Source of the DNA: Neoceratodus forsteri
Lineage: Eukaryota > Chordata > Ceratodontiformes > Ceratodontidae
DNA length: 64,000 nt
NCBI GenBank assembly: GCA_016271365.2
Contig: CM028131.1
Coordinates: 173,666,501-173,730,500 of the forward strand
Direction: 5' to 3'
Shown here: one piece after another, positions 1 through 11,720 of the stretch
Layout of the letters: every line of letters begins with the position of its first letter
Position numbering within the stretch: the stretch's first letter is position 1
Translations under genes and position numbers: made by a program
The notes under the pieces: generated by a model
What the model was told of the DNA's origin: nothing
The model's input: the letters and a program-made list of their open reading frames with translations, nothing else
Databases searched by the model: none

Positions 1-1422
1 CAGTTGGTTCTATGTTCGATATTGGACCGACGATTAGCTATTTTATTGGCTTTGGAGGATTTGGCTGGGAAGTTGGCTGGGAAGTTTGCTGGTGTAGCTC
101 AGATGTATTACATCTGGACTTTTGGAAGTTCTCAAGCTGGAAAAATCGGTTGACAACAACTTGCCACTCAATATTGGGAGTTCTGTGGAGAGCAGGAGAG
201 CTGTATTTGGTGGGGGATTCTCTTCTCTCTTCGGGAGCAGTCACCCGTTGCTCTGTGCGTGACCAGGTGGGAGTTGCTGTGGTTGAACGCTGTGGAGCCA
301 GTGGATGATTGGGGCATCTCCTAAGCCACTTTCGAGGTCGGTGATACAGCTGATTTCCTAAGGTGTCTGTAGCCTCTGCTGCGATTGTGGGGATGCAGTG
401 CGGCTGACTCCCTAGGGGGTATTTTGGGAGTCTCTCGGTCTTTCCAGTTATTGCACTCTCTGAGGTCCTTCAATGGTTATGACAGAGGCTTCTAATCCCA
501 TTTTCTTTCTTGGATTACTTTTGGATTGACCAATGGATTCCCTGGCCTGCTAACTTTGTTTTCTATTTGCCTGTACTATCTGGTTCCATGGGCAGTGAGA
601 GTGCTAAGCACATGACTCTTTAATTACTTTTAATTTACTGTGGGTTCCTCCATCACCACGTGAGAGGTGGTGTTGGGACTGAATTTATTCTGGACATTTA
701 ACCTGAGAGATGTGAGATCTCTGGTTCTTTAGAAGCCAAGTTGGACTGCTGTTTATTGACATATTGGGATTGGCATATGGAACTTTTCCTTGATTATTGT
801 ATATTGCCTTTCATTCATGAATTTTGTTGTTTCTTCCTCCACTAAGTGAGAGGTGGTGTGGGGATTGAACTATTCCTTGCTTATTTAATCTGAAGAGTGG
901 AGCTTTTAGAATATTTATTGTACAGTCCTTTAAGTTAATTGTTATTTTAAGTTTGTGTTTTTGGGGTGGGGGTATTTATGTCACTGGGTATTTTCACTTA
1001 CTTATTTAAAATGGGTAAAAATGACTGTCCTAGAGGAGCTACTTTGTAGAGTGGGAAAGTGTTAATTTTATGTTTATTCTAGGTTTTTTGTTTATTTATC
1101 ATTTATTAAGTTGGATGGTGGGGAATTTTCATCTGTGGTTTGTGTTTTTGATTGTTGGTTAACCTGTGAAATGTGTAGGTTTTCTCCCCCGGTTGTGTGC
1201 TATTCGTCCTTTGCTCTCTGCACCCTCCACCCATTTCCCCCCACCCTTGACGTTTTCTACCTACCAGCACTGTCGAGCACTGGGTATTGTCCGTAGGGGG
1301 GGGTTGGGGGGTGCAGACATCGGAGGACGAATGAGCGTATCTCTCACATCAGGGTTGTTAGATCTAGAAGACATCCTGGGGCAAAATGGAGCCTGGAATG
1401 TGGAGTTCCATGTCTAGTCCCC

Positions 1423-2363
1423 ATGCCCAAGGGCACCACTTTTCTTGGTGCTCAAGTAACCAGGGCGACTCTGGAAACCCGTCCAACTCGAGTGGTGTTA
1501 TGCAATGCCAGATCTATTAAGAACAAGACTGCAATTATTGCAGATCTTGTTGGAACAACTGATCTGGCATGCATCACCGAGACCTGGCTAGATGATAACA
1601 CTGGCCCTACGCTTGAAGCGGCAATTCCGGCTGGGTACTCAGTGATACACCACTTGAGAGAGGACCATGGGAGGGTGTAGTGGTTTGTTTCAAGACTAAG
1701 TTGGGCCTCACAAGTGTACCAGTAGAGGGGGCTGAATCTTTTGAGTGTACTAAGGTAGCAGGTGTGGGTTGTAGGATAGCTCTAATTTACCATCCACCCA
1801 GGGACAAAAAGCGATTCTTACAAGAAGTAGCAGATTTTGTCGTCAACATGACGTTGGTTTCGCCCAGATTGATGGTTCTGGTTGACTTCAACGCCTGGGT
1901 CGATGATGAACTCTCGCCTTTTGGACAGCACTTCCTCCAGTTGATGACATCTCTGGGCCTTGCACAGATTGTTACTGTTGCTACCCATAATCATGGTCAC
2001 TTCCTGGATTTGATGTTCCTCCTGGGGATTGAGGCCTCTGATCTGGGGATGGAACCAGTCGGTTGGTCCGATCACCACACTGTTAGGTTCAACTTTTACA
2101 CCCCCCTTCATAGGCCTAGTCCTGTGGAGATGGTCAGTTATCGCCCTTTGCGGGATGTGAGCCCTGAAGGCCTAGCAGTGGTGATTGACGTCTCGGAGTT
2201 TCCTGAGCCTAGCTTGGGCCCAGAGACCTTAGTCTTAGCCTATAATAAGGCTGTCTCTACAGCTCTGGACTTGATTGCTCCTGTTTGTGCTCATCCTCTC
2301 CCACTTCGCCCTCGGGCCTGCTCGTTTGACGGGTCTTTGAGGGAGTTGCAGCAATTAGGATGA
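1423..2363 (+). pseudogene. L2 endonuclease (APE-type) remnant
   Basis: APE-type endonuclease that would nick target DNA for target-primed reverse transcription. Visible motifs are LCNARSIKNK near 1498-1530, ITETWLDDN near 1570-1600, a GDFN-type block altered to VDFNAW near 1880, and the catalytic SDHH motif near 2070. The reading frame shifts at about 1680, so two ORFs (1423-1680 and 1680-2363) each hold half the domain. The Gly-to-Val change in the GDFN motif and the frameshift make it non-functional. The region after SDHH is the linker to the RT. Family assignment is firm at the LINE level and likely for L2. Confidence 0.82.
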
Positions 2364-4260
2364 AGGTTAGAGCAGTGTTGGCGGAAATCTGCCCTAGATG
2401 CTGACCACCTTAGATTGGTAGAGCATTATTAGGCCTACCAATCAGTGATCTCCCGTAAGAAGGCAGAGTTTCTGTCCGGGGAGATTGCTGCCACTCAGAA
2501 TCGACCAGCTCATCTCTTCCAAACTGTGGACAGGCTGTGCAACCCAGCCTGTCTGCAGCTTCAAAGAACTTTTTCACAATTGGAGTACTACGAGCTTGCT
2601 TGATTCTTTGCGAATAAGGTGGCTGACATCAGGTCAGAGATCCTCCTGACCCACTCTGTGGGGGATGCTATTGGGCAGCACACGGCCACTACACCTCATG
2701 CTTTACCTTTGACCTGCCGGAGTTCATTGATGTCATGCAGATTGTCCAGGGTATGCACCCTACGTGCTGTAGTTTGGACCCGGGCCCAACTTCCGTGATT
2801 ATGGGTTGTTATGATACCATTGGCCTGGTCCTGGCTCAGATAGTCTGGTGCCCCTTAAACTCAGATGAGTTTCCAAGCTCCCTGAAGGAGGTGGTGATAA
2901 CACCCCTGCTGAAGAAAGCTTCCTTGGACCCGGACGTCTTAGATAACTACAGACCAGTCTCAAACCTTCCTTTTATAGGGACGGTTATTGAGAAAGTAGT
3001 AGCTGGAGAACCACCTGACCATCCATAATATCTACGAACCTCTCCAGTTCGGTTTTCAAAAGAGGCATAGTACCGAGACTGCACTGGTTCGGGTACTCAA
3101 TGATCTCCTGATGGCCAGAGATCAGAGAGACTGTTCATTCTGGTGCTTCTTGATCTCTCTTCGGCCTTTGACACTGTGAACCATGGGGTGCTGCTTGAGC
3201 GCCTGAGGTTCATCTGTGGCCTGACATGTACGGTCCTCAGGTGGTTTACATCTTTCCTCACTGGCAGAATGCAGAGAGTTGTGTCTGAATTTTTTTTTTC
3301 AGACTCACTCCCTCTGCCATGTGGGGTGCCTCAGGGCTCAGTATTGTCCCCCATGCTGTTTGCAGTGTATATGCTGCCCCTTGGAGACATTGTAAAATGG
3401 TATGGGCTGAAGTTTCACTGCTATGCTGATGATACCCAGCTCTACCTGTCTTTTGTGTCCGACCAGGATAGTGCTCTCTCGGTATTTAACAACTGCCTCA
3501 CTTAAATACAGGACTGGATGAATTTGAGCTGGCTAAAGTTGAATGCGGGAAAGACTGAGGTGATGGTTGTGGATCCAGATCACTGGATAGAGGGGTTGAG
3601 GGCTGGTCAACCCTCTGGACTTTATCTGGGGGTTCCCAAATTCTTACCTCTGAATGGGTGTGAGACCTGGGGGTGGTGCTTGACTACGGGTTGACCCTTC
3701 GATCTCAAGTGTCTGCAGTCACCAAGTCTGCCTTTTATCATCTTAGGAACATCGCCAGGATCAAGCACCTTGTTCTGTCTGGGGATCTGCCTACATTGGT
3801 CCACGCCTTTGTGACCTTGCACCTCGACTACTGCAACTCCCTATACATAGGGCTTCCTGGGGTTGATATCCACTGCTTGCAGCTAGTGCAGAACACTGCA
3901 GCTCGATTTTTGACGAGGACATCTCACTCCTTGCATATTACCCCAGTGCTGCACAATCTGCACTGGCTGCCAATTCAGTGGCGGATCACCTTTAAAGTTG
4001 GTTTACTGACTTATAAAGCCCTGCATGGACTCGGTGCTGATTACTTGAAAGAGCTTCTTGTTCCCTACTGCCCTGTGTGACAGCTCTGCTCAGCTGATAA
4101 GGGGTTGCTGGAGATTCTGAGGGTAACTTTAAAATCTTCTGGGGCCTGTGTATTTATGTTCGTGGCCCCTACCCTCTGGAATTCTCTACCCCGCCAGCTT
4201 CGGGAGTGCACGACTGTGGGAGGATTTAAACAGGCACTTAAAACTTTTCTGTATCATCAA
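2364..4260 (+). pseudogene. L2 reverse transcriptase remnant
   Basis: RT of the same L2 copy. 2735-3028 holds the fingers block NYRPVSNLPFIG; 3143-3505 holds the palm with DLSSAFDTVNH, GVPQGSVLSP and the catalytic YADDTQLY. The thumb and C-terminal region continue through 3673-4080 with DYCNSLYIGLP and LHWLPIQWRITF. At least three frame interruptions separate these blocks (2364-2734, about 3030-3140, and about 3505-3670), so no single protein can be made. The catalytic Asp pair is retained on paper. The 3' UTR follows from 4081. Confidence 0.85.
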
Positions 4261-4407
4261 GCTTTTCTGTGATGCATAGTTGCTTGGATTTGTTATTCTG
4301 GTTAACTACCGTCTGTGTTTTATATGATTATGTGTTTGAGTTTTGTACAGTGCCTTGATAATTTTGAAAGGCGCTTAGAAATAAAGTTTATTGTTATTAT
4401 TATTATG

Positions 4408-6141
4408 GGAGTATCAGTTCCCCTGGATGCAGAAAAGATGTGACACAATTTTTGGAAATGGTCCAAGGAAGACCTGTTAGGTACAAAGCCCACCTGCTCC
4501 CAAGACAAGAGACTGTCCCAAATGTTAAGCACTCTAGCAGCTAATATTTTATCCAGAATTTTAATATCACAGTTAATTGAAAAGATGAGCCTATAATTTC
4601 CTACAGATTCTGGGGATTTATCCAGTTTTAAAAGTACCACAATAAGAGCTTCAAGGAGCCCTGAGTCTGAAATACCATGTTTATGGATATAAACAAATGG
4701 GGCAACAGTTATTCTACAAAAGCTTTATACAAATTGAGAGTAAATCCATCACGGCCTGGGGATTTGTCTGGGGCTAAACTTGCTATAGCTTGGTGGATCT
4801 CAAGTGTAGAGATAGGCTGGGCCAATAAGGACTGCTGCTCCTGTGTTAACTGCAGGAGGTCATGCTGCTGTAGATAAAGTAGGAGATCTGCGCGAGACTT
4901 AAGGGAAGGCCCAGAACCATATAGCCCTCTGTAAAACATGGCAAATTCCTGAGCAATTGTCCTGGGATAAGACAAAATAGAGCTATCCTTCCACCTGTTG
5001 CAGACAGAGAGCTAGAAGGCAGCCTGCCTTGTCCCCTTGATTGACATAATTTGCCTTTGTCTTTAAGATGGCATAGTCAGCCTTTTGTTTTAATAGAGCA
5101 GCGTATTTGTCACGCAGTATTGTCAGCTCCTGCAAGGTGTTTTCAGAGGAGTGGGAAGAAAGGGTATTTTCCATGGCAGTTATCATTTGCAAGAGAGTCT
5201 CTACCAAGACTACATTGACTTTTTTGCATTTAGACACCAGGCAAATAAGTTCCCCTCTAATAAAGCATTTGCAGGCTACCCATTCCAGATCTACTTTCTG
5301 CCCGAACCCAAGTTTTGCTGATCAAACAAAGTCATTTGGTCCTTGATCCGGTCGACCAGAAAGGTGTCAGTCAACAACCGGTTACTGAATTTCCAAATTG
5401 TATCCTTATCTTTATTGGAAGGAAGGTCAAGTGTAAACCACACCAGGGAATGGTCAGAAAGGACCTAGGGTCTAATTTCAGCTTCAACTACCCCTGAGAG
5501 AAGAAAAGAGCTAATGAGTACAAAGTCCAACCTAGAGTAGGAACCATGGGCTGGAGAGTAGTAGTAGGTGAAGATCTGATCCTACGGATGCAGTAGGTGT
5601 CATGGATCACAAAGCCCTGGGGTTTGGACCATGTCTCGAAATGAACACTGCTCAGAGGATAGCTCTAATCTTTGGGCACCTGATCTATCTAAATCAGACG
5701 TAGGAGTAACATTCCAATCCTCACCTATAATTAAAGGGAGTGAACGGAACTTCGATGTTTGATCTGCGAGATCCATGAAGAAAGAAGGATCTGCTTGATT
5801 AGGGCCATATACACATCCTAAAATAAGTTCAGTATGGTCAAAGAGTCCTTTGATAAAAATGCATCTACCATTAGTATCAGCAAATGTCTGATGATGCTGA
5901 AAGGGGGGTTGTCGGGAAATAATAATAGCCACTCCCCGGCTCATTGAGGCACACCCAGTGCCATACACTTGCTCTGTAATCTGTCTTTGGAGAAGAGTAA
6001 TCTCCAAATCTAATAGATGTGTTTCCTGTAAGAAAGTAATCTGGCACCTGAGCTGCTGCAAATGCTTAAGGATTTGATGTCGCTTAAGGGGAGACCTTGC
6101 CCTTTAACATTCCAAGAGGCTACCTTTAAAGGATTAGCCAT
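4408..6141 (-). pseudogene. L1-type ORF2 (endonuclease + RT fingers) remnant
   Basis: The start is placed at the ATG complementary to 6139-6141 because ASWNVKGQG, the standard L1 EN opening, follows directly. The frame shifts before 6061, after which FLQETHLL, GVAIIISR, GCVYGPN and EDWNVTP identify the EN. Linker sequence lies at 5237-4983. RT fingers at 4975-4709 show PGRDGFT, and 4640-4408 shows NYRLIFSINCDIKILDKIL and EQVGFVPNRSS, all L1-type RT blocks. The protein is cut before the catalytic YADD. At least three frame changes are visible, so this is a dead copy. Confidence 0.85.
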
Positions 6142-6921
6142 ACTCTTGTCTCAGACATCCCAACCAGTGTTTCCTGACAGCTGGAACACCACCCACCATG
6201 AATCCAGTTGCTCCAGAATATACCCTCCCACCCCCACCCTCTCCTCCATCCCCTGAATAAACCCTCCCACATGATGTCCCCTATACAACCAACAACAACC
6301 AAACCAAAATCTCTCACTGAAAATCCCCAGGCAATATGTCCAGAAAACACAAAACTGTCTGGAGAGAGTCACCCCCACTGTATAGCTCGTGTCAGCCTCA
6401 CAAACATACCAGCATAACACTCTCAGCCCCCACCAACAGTCCCACAAATGCCACACAGTGAAGTGTACAATAAAACTTAACAAAATGAGAGGTAATCCAA
6501 TAGGTGCCCATAAAACCTTCCTATATATAAACAATAACAGTTGAGGAAATCTGAATCAAGTAGCCCCCATTTGTAAATAACATAGGATCCAGGAAGGAAA
6601 CAGTTTGGCTTAAGCAGAAACAAAAGGTGAACTGGAAGCCTGCTTATTTATTATAAATCCATCCCCCGATGATAGCAATAAACCCCTCAACCTTGATAGG
6701 CTGAAATGGTCAGCACACCAGAACTTCAGGCAGACCAAAATGAAACAATTAAATCAAACAGTTGTTAATGGAGTAAGCAAATGAGGGGGAAAGTCATAGT
6801 ACTCTTAGTCTTCCTCCATGCACTCGAGTCAAGACCCTTAATGTAGCCTCAAGCAGGATGAACAAAAACTCCAGAGCAACACAGCAAACCTGCCTGTGAG
6901 TCAAGTTCCTCATAAAACAAT

Positions 6922-7765
6922 TCAAGAGGCACTGAGGAGCTCAGGGAGAAAATGTTGCAACTTCCCCCATTGTCTGATCCACACTTTCAAAGGAATGCCA
7001 ACTGTCCTTGCAGTAGATAGCATTTTAAATCTAATAGATGCTGCCAGGAGCTTGGACACCACAGGATGGAACGTGGCCCTCTTCTGTCGAACTGTGGCTG
7101 GCGAATCTTGTAAAATGCGGAGGCGCCGACCCTCCCATGATATTTCTTTTAACTCCCTGCATCTTTGAAGAATGTGCTGTTTATCTAAAAAATTCTGCAT
7201 CTTAATTATGAAAGGATGTGGAGGTGCCCCTTGTTGTGGTTTGGCATGCAGGGAGCAGTGCGCCCACTTACAATATAGCAAGGATGATTGGGGGAGTGCC
7301 TGATGATTTTTTCCAAAAGTTTTTGAGTGAACAATACTGGAGAGGAGGTTTCATCTTCTTCTGGCAAGCCAAAAATGATCAAATTATTACACCGGCTTCT
7401 ACCTTCTAAATCCTCTAATGTTCCCTCCATCTTAGCCAGCTTCTGCTTCAGCGAGGTAATCTGCACATCAGTTCTGTCCCTCTAGCCTTCCACTGAGGTA
7501 ATTTGGGCCTCCACATCAGCCACCTTCCTTGTAGTTATGTTCAGATCTTCCCGAAGGTCTTGAGCTCCTCCATGAAAGTTTGCACCAAGTCCCTGAAGGG
7601 CTGTAGCTCAGCCAGGAGACAGTCCTCTGAGAACAGTGAGGACTGCAAAATCATAGTGGAAGCACAGGCGGAGGTAGCTCCCTTTGACTTCGCTTTTTTA
7701 CTGCCTTTCTCTGGGGTTGAAGGCAGTGTGTGCAAGGGCAAGGCCTTCCTCATCTCAGTGCCCAT
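6922..7765 (-). pseudogene. L1-type ORF1 (RNA-binding) remnant
   Basis: L1 ORF1 proteins bind element RNA as coiled-coil trimers. Here three overlapping ORFs in three frames make up the domain order: an N-terminal segment (7765-7541); a coiled coil followed by the RRM-like signature RSRCNNLIIFGLPEEDE (7466-7206); and a C-terminal domain with FIIKMQNFLDKQHILQRC and KRATFHPVVSKL (7281-6922). These match the transposase_22/L1 ORF1 pattern. Two frameshifts disable it. The neighbour downstream on the same strand is ORF2 of the same copy. Confidence 0.8.
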
Positions 7766-7954
7766 TCCAGTCTAACAGCAGCAGGAACTGGGATTAATCA
7801 GCAACCAGATGACTCTCGGAGGTTTATTTAAGTGGTCTGCTGCACCGTAACGGTAAGAAAATATCAGAAAAACTGCCATTAACAGGAGGGAGAGCAGGAG
7901 CTAATCGAGCATGCAGCCGCTAGCTGGAAGGCATCACATGACTCCCGGGGGGGT

Positions 7955-8320
7955 GGTGAGCAGCATTTTGATCCAGCCATATCTCTGTGATGCAATCCAG
8001 GTCGACTGAAGATATCATGTTCACCATAATGGCAGTCTTGTTCCTCATCTACCTGGCATTGCATAACATAACCCGAGTAGGATGAGGTGAGGCAACTGTG
8101 CCCATCATCTGCCCACCCACAGAGGTGGAGCCCTTGGGTATGGGAACTAACCATGGCAATCCTCTTTCAAGTTCCCATTTCCTCCCAGGGCATCTCCTTG
8201 CCCTCACCACTTGAATCTCTGACACACCGACAGCCACCCGGGTGTAACCCCTTCCAGTTCTACCTCTCCTGGCTATCCCTAAGGCCCTACACCTCCTATA
8301 GGCCTCAACTGGGAGTGCTA
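7955..8320 (-). mobile_element. L2 endonuclease fragment (-)
   Basis: On the minus strand this repeats the amino end of the L2 endonuclease seen at 1264-1605: RRCRALGIARRG, then VPIPKGST, TRVMLCNAR, and after an in-frame stop a block ending ITEIWLDQN. The frame breaks after LCNAR. It ends near 7955 where L1 5' sequence begins. It is a relative of the first L2 rather than a recent copy of it, since many positions differ. Confidence 0.72.
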
Positions 8321-8411
8321 GAAGTTCAAAGGGTCGAAGGTCATGGAGAAAGCCACCCGAGTAGCTGTGCCATAGGGGTTTCTGTCCCACACACATTTCT
8401 AATATAAGCAA

Positions 8412-9634
8412 TAAACAATATTACCCCACCCCAAATATACATGTTATTAGTTATAGTGAGTGGCTCTGCTTATCCATTATGGAGAAGGCACCTATCAATA
8501 TATATGTTTTGGATAATGACCAGCATGCTGGCCAGCTGTTTTTATGGCAGAAAAGATGCTAAAGTGCTTATACACATTGCTGTCTAAAGTGTAATGAATG
8601 TTAGAAATATATAAAGTGACTGCAGAGAAATGTGCAAAAATGCTGCAGTGTTTATACTTAATTGGTATACCAGCTGTAGAAGGAATTAATACAGTACACC
8701 ATATGAACTGAAATAACATGGTAAAGGGTTATTTTGACTGGTGATCTTGATGACCCTTTGAAAAAGGTACAATGAACAGACAAAATGCCCAGTTAGGATA
8801 TATGAGCTGCCTTATGTGTTTAGTTTTTCCTCTAAGGAAGCAGCTCTGAAGCCCTTGGTAATTATGGGCTATAGTAAAATAAAAAGCAGCAAGTTATATC
8901 ATGGAGTGGCAATTGATTGCTTTTTTCTTTGCCGCCACTCTGTGGTTATAAAATAAAGAATTTGTTTAGTAGAGCAGGAGTAGCGGTCACTGAATGACAC
9001 TACTTTGCTTTTCTTTGCTGCTGCTTGTGATTTCTTCCAGCCCCCCCATCAATTAAAAAGGAAATAAAATAGCGGGAAGACTCCTGGCTGCTGGTTTTGT
9101 AGAAATAAAGAGGATTCTGCCAGCCAGCCCAGGAGAATTCATGCAGCTAAAAAGCTGCTCTGATTTAAGGAAACAAATCCCTGAAGTATTTTAGTATTAT
9201 GACATGGAGAGGAAAAACTTTTACTTTTCATTGCCATTGCTCAATGTCTCTGTACTGCTCCCCTGTTGCCTTATTGTAAAATGACCCCCTGGGTCAAGTA
9301 AAGATATATAATCAAGGAAAAAGAGAGAAAAAGAATAAAATGAAGAAAGACTAGGAGCGCACTCGCTCCTCGATCTCTCTGTCTCTCACTTTGTGCTGTG
9401 ACACAGTTCAAAGCATGGTGGCAATACTTTCACTTTTACCAAAAAGCAGCCCCACTCTTCATATTGTTGGAAATTAGTTTTTTAAATGTGAGAAAGGGAC
9501 AGGGATGTCCCTATAAAATAAGCATGTGTCTGTTGCCCACAGAAGAAATATTATATGTCCATAATGGGCTGAGAGAAAATAAACTAAAAAGATGGCACAT
9601 TTAATAAAACAAGAGATAGTTCCTGTTTCATAAA
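8412..9634. other. No recognised feature
   Basis: About 1.2 kb of A/T-rich sequence without a convincing coding region, SINE or LINE block. A purine-rich stretch near 9310-9350 is followed by a pyrimidine-rich CTCT stretch near 9360-9390. The short ORFs here look random. Confidence 0.5.
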
Positions 9635-10841
9635 TGTAACCCCCTTGTTCCCAGGGGTTACTGGAATCCCAGTTAGAACCAGTGGCAGGCACGGATAGGC
9701 AGCTTGTGAAATGCCAGGTAAATTGATTTTATGGTGTCACACTCTGTTTTTTGATCTCAGCTGAGCTGGAGTGGCGATGTAATCTGAGAACTCTTACAGC
9801 TGCATAAGCCACAATTGTCTAGCTACAAGGGAGATAGCTTTAGAATGTTGAGTCAGTCTGTAGAGTGGAGCTCTAGGAGGAGGCTGCAGCTCTAAGCCGC
9901 TCCTCGTTTTTAGCTCTGACAGAGAGCTACCACTGTGTGTTGGGTAGTTTGTTCTCACCCTAGAAGAAGAACATAGAAGACAGAGATTGAAGTGGTGGAA
10001 ACTGTTCCAAGTGGGTTTTCCTTTGCCCCATCCCATTAGGGATGGGGTGATCTTCAGGGTTCAGAGGCAATCCCCTCACCCAGTCTGTCTAGTGAATCTG
10101 CCTGTGACAACTTCAGAAACTGTGATTACTTTTGTGTCAGCCCAGGAAGGGTACCTGCATTCCTTGAGGTGAATTTTCTCTGACAAAAGGGACCCTGTCA
10201 CCTAGCCTGTTTCTGTTTTTAAAAGTGTCTGTCTACTATGGAGTCTAGAAAGAGAGACTGTCCAAGTACAGAACTTTTAGTCATGTAGTATGTTAAGTGT
10301 GAAAAACATTTCAAGATAGCATCTACACGTTTTCTGTGAGGGTGTTATTAACCAGATGAATGGCCACGTATAAGCTTGGAAGCAAAAGGTGGGAGACCCC
10401 CCCCCCATCTCTAGTAACAGGTTTACATCTTCAGGTTCAGTTTGTGCACCTGTGTTTTCAGTCAGTGCATTTGGTCAGTGCCTGAATAAAATAATTACCC
10501 AGATGTGGGTTGGATTTTCTGTGAGCCTGTATGTGCTCTTTGGTGGTCATGTGTGCCACCAATATTCCTCATGAAATATGGGAAAGTGTCCTAGTACTGG
10601 CCGTGTATGCCTAGTCGAGAGGAAATGTGCTAGTTCTGGCCATGTGTGCCAATCTCCATTTCAGAACAAGAGAGTTTACTGCGTAACTCAGAACCAGAGA
10701 GTTTGCTGTGTGTGTTCACAATGCCTGTGCTAAATGGGAATTTAGGAATGTCTGCACCTCAGTAATCTACATTACCAGTATGTGTAGCCCTGTGGGGGTC
10801 CATCTTCGCTTGTGATTATTCCTACAGCTGTTGATGGGATC

Positions 10842-11446
10842 CTTGTGGTCCTGTCATATTTCAACAGTGCTGTGCAGACTGCACTGGCTGCCAGTTCAGT
10901 GGCAGATCACCTATAAAGTCGGTTTGCTGACTTTTAAAGCCCTACATGGACTTGTCCCAGACTACCTGAAAGAGCTCCTGGTTCCCCACTGCCCCGAGCG
11001 ATCACTCTGCTCAGCCAGCGAGGGGTTGTTAGAGATTCCTAGGGTATGCTTGAAATCTTCTGGGGCCAGAACATTTATGTATGCGGCCCCACCCTTTGGA
11101 ATTCTCTACCCCGTTGGTTACGTGAGCACACAACCGTGGAGGGTTTTAAGAAAGCATTGAATACTTGGTTATGGAGCCAAGCTTTTGGCTTTTACTGGAT
11201 GGAAAGAGTTTAATGACTGTATGATTGTATTATTGGATTTTAAGATCTGCTATGGGTTATGTGGTCGCCCCTGAAAACAGGCACTTGTGCCTTGTGGGCC
11301 TAACCCGGTTACCAAAGACTAAAATAAAATAAAATAAAATGTTGTTATGGAATTTTTAATTATGTGATTTTATTTCTGTTAGGCCCCTTGGTTTTGAATG
11401 GCGCCATAAAAATAAAGTTATTATTATTATTATTATTACTTTGTTA
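10842..11446 (+). mobile_element. L2 3'-end fragment inside the LTR
   Basis: 5'-truncated L2: the ORF at 10831-11160 contains RLHWLPVQWQITYKVGLLTF and PDYLKELLVPHCPERSL, the C-terminal block also seen at 3960-4080. The 3' end is ATAAAGTTATTATTATTATTATTATTA (11410-11442). It sits between LTR-homologous halves, so it inserted into the LTR. It carries a frameshifted coding end and a SINE tail at 11265-11341. Confidence 0.85.
11265..11341 (+). mobile_element. SINE 3' tail (MIR-like family), truncated
   Basis: CGCCCCTGAAAACAGGCACTT through ACCAAAGACTAAAATAAAATAAAAT is the same 3' end, in the opposite orientation, as the SINE at 13404-13620. GTTATG flanks both sides (near 11255 and 11345), a possible short target duplication. 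It interrupts the L2 3' UTR, giving a SINE-in-L2-in-LTR nest. Confidence 0.7.
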
Positions 11447-11720
11447 CGTGAATAAGAGTCACACTCTAGAATCCCAGCCTGGTTTGGACAGTACTGTTAT
11501 TGCTTCCCCTGTGTCTGGATTTACTTGGGTGCCCCTGTCCAGAATTACAAACCTAGCATAATTGTGAGCAAATGCTTTCTCCCAGGGACCTATGTTGATG
11601 GTCAGGGTAAATGGTCCCACCAGGTGTGTGCCAGGTAGTTGCCACACTTGGTTGCCTGTTTGAAATAGCAGGCTCAGAAGGAAATGTACTGTAAACTGCA
11701 GTGACAACCCCCATCCCTCT

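Larger units (their letters stand above)
1..4406 (+). mobile_element. L2-clade LINE, near full coding length, decayed
   Basis: Non-LTR retrotransposon copy. An EN domain (from about 1423) is followed by a split RT (2735-3505), a C-terminal region with the L2-type LHWLP block (3940-4080), and a 3' UTR ending in TTATTATTATTA (4393-4406), the usual L2 tail. The C-terminal order (stretch ending NTAARFLTR, then LHWLPIQWRI, then LLTYKALHG) is known for the L2 clade. The first 1.3 kb has no credible ORF and may be 5' UTR or unrelated DNA; the 5' end may lie left of the window. At 4407 the sequence switches abruptly to an L1-like RT on the other strand, so this copy probably inserted into that L1. 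Confidence 0.85.
4407..7945 (-). mobile_element. L1-like LINE (-), 3' part lost at the L2 junction
   Basis: Read on the minus strand: a short 5' UTR (about 7945-7766), ORF1 (7765-6922), a 780-bp inter-ORF stretch (6921-6142), ORF2 endonuclease (6141-5480), linker, and RT fingers down to 4408. There the sequence is cut off by the L2 3' tail. The rest of the RT and the 3' UTR should lie to the left of the window if the L2 inserted here. ORF1 and ORF2 both contain frameshifts. The 5' edge is placed where L2 endonuclease similarity on the same strand ends, so this L1 may itself have landed in that L2. Confidence 0.78.
9635..11640 (-). mobile_element. Divergent solo LTR-like copy (-), interrupted
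   Basis: Starts TGTAACCCCC and, read against the reverse complement of the LTRs at 27987 and 35755, shares ordered blocks: GGGATTCCAGTAACC near 9645-9670, GCTGCATAAGCCACA near 9800, GATTGAAGTGGTGGAAAC near 9984, TGTAGCCCTGTGGGGGTCCAT near 10783, and after an L2 insertion GTGAATAAGAGTCACAC at 11450 through ACAAACCTAGCA near 11550. It is clearly older or from another subfamily than the pair at 27987-37364. The far edge is vague. No internal region accompanies it, so a solo LTR is the simplest reading. Confidence 0.72.

Noticed and set aside
12..308. 98-codon ORF at the left edge as a gene
   Set aside because: Low complexity, overlapped by an opposite-strand ORF of similar length, and no motif. 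It lies in the presumed L2 5' region.
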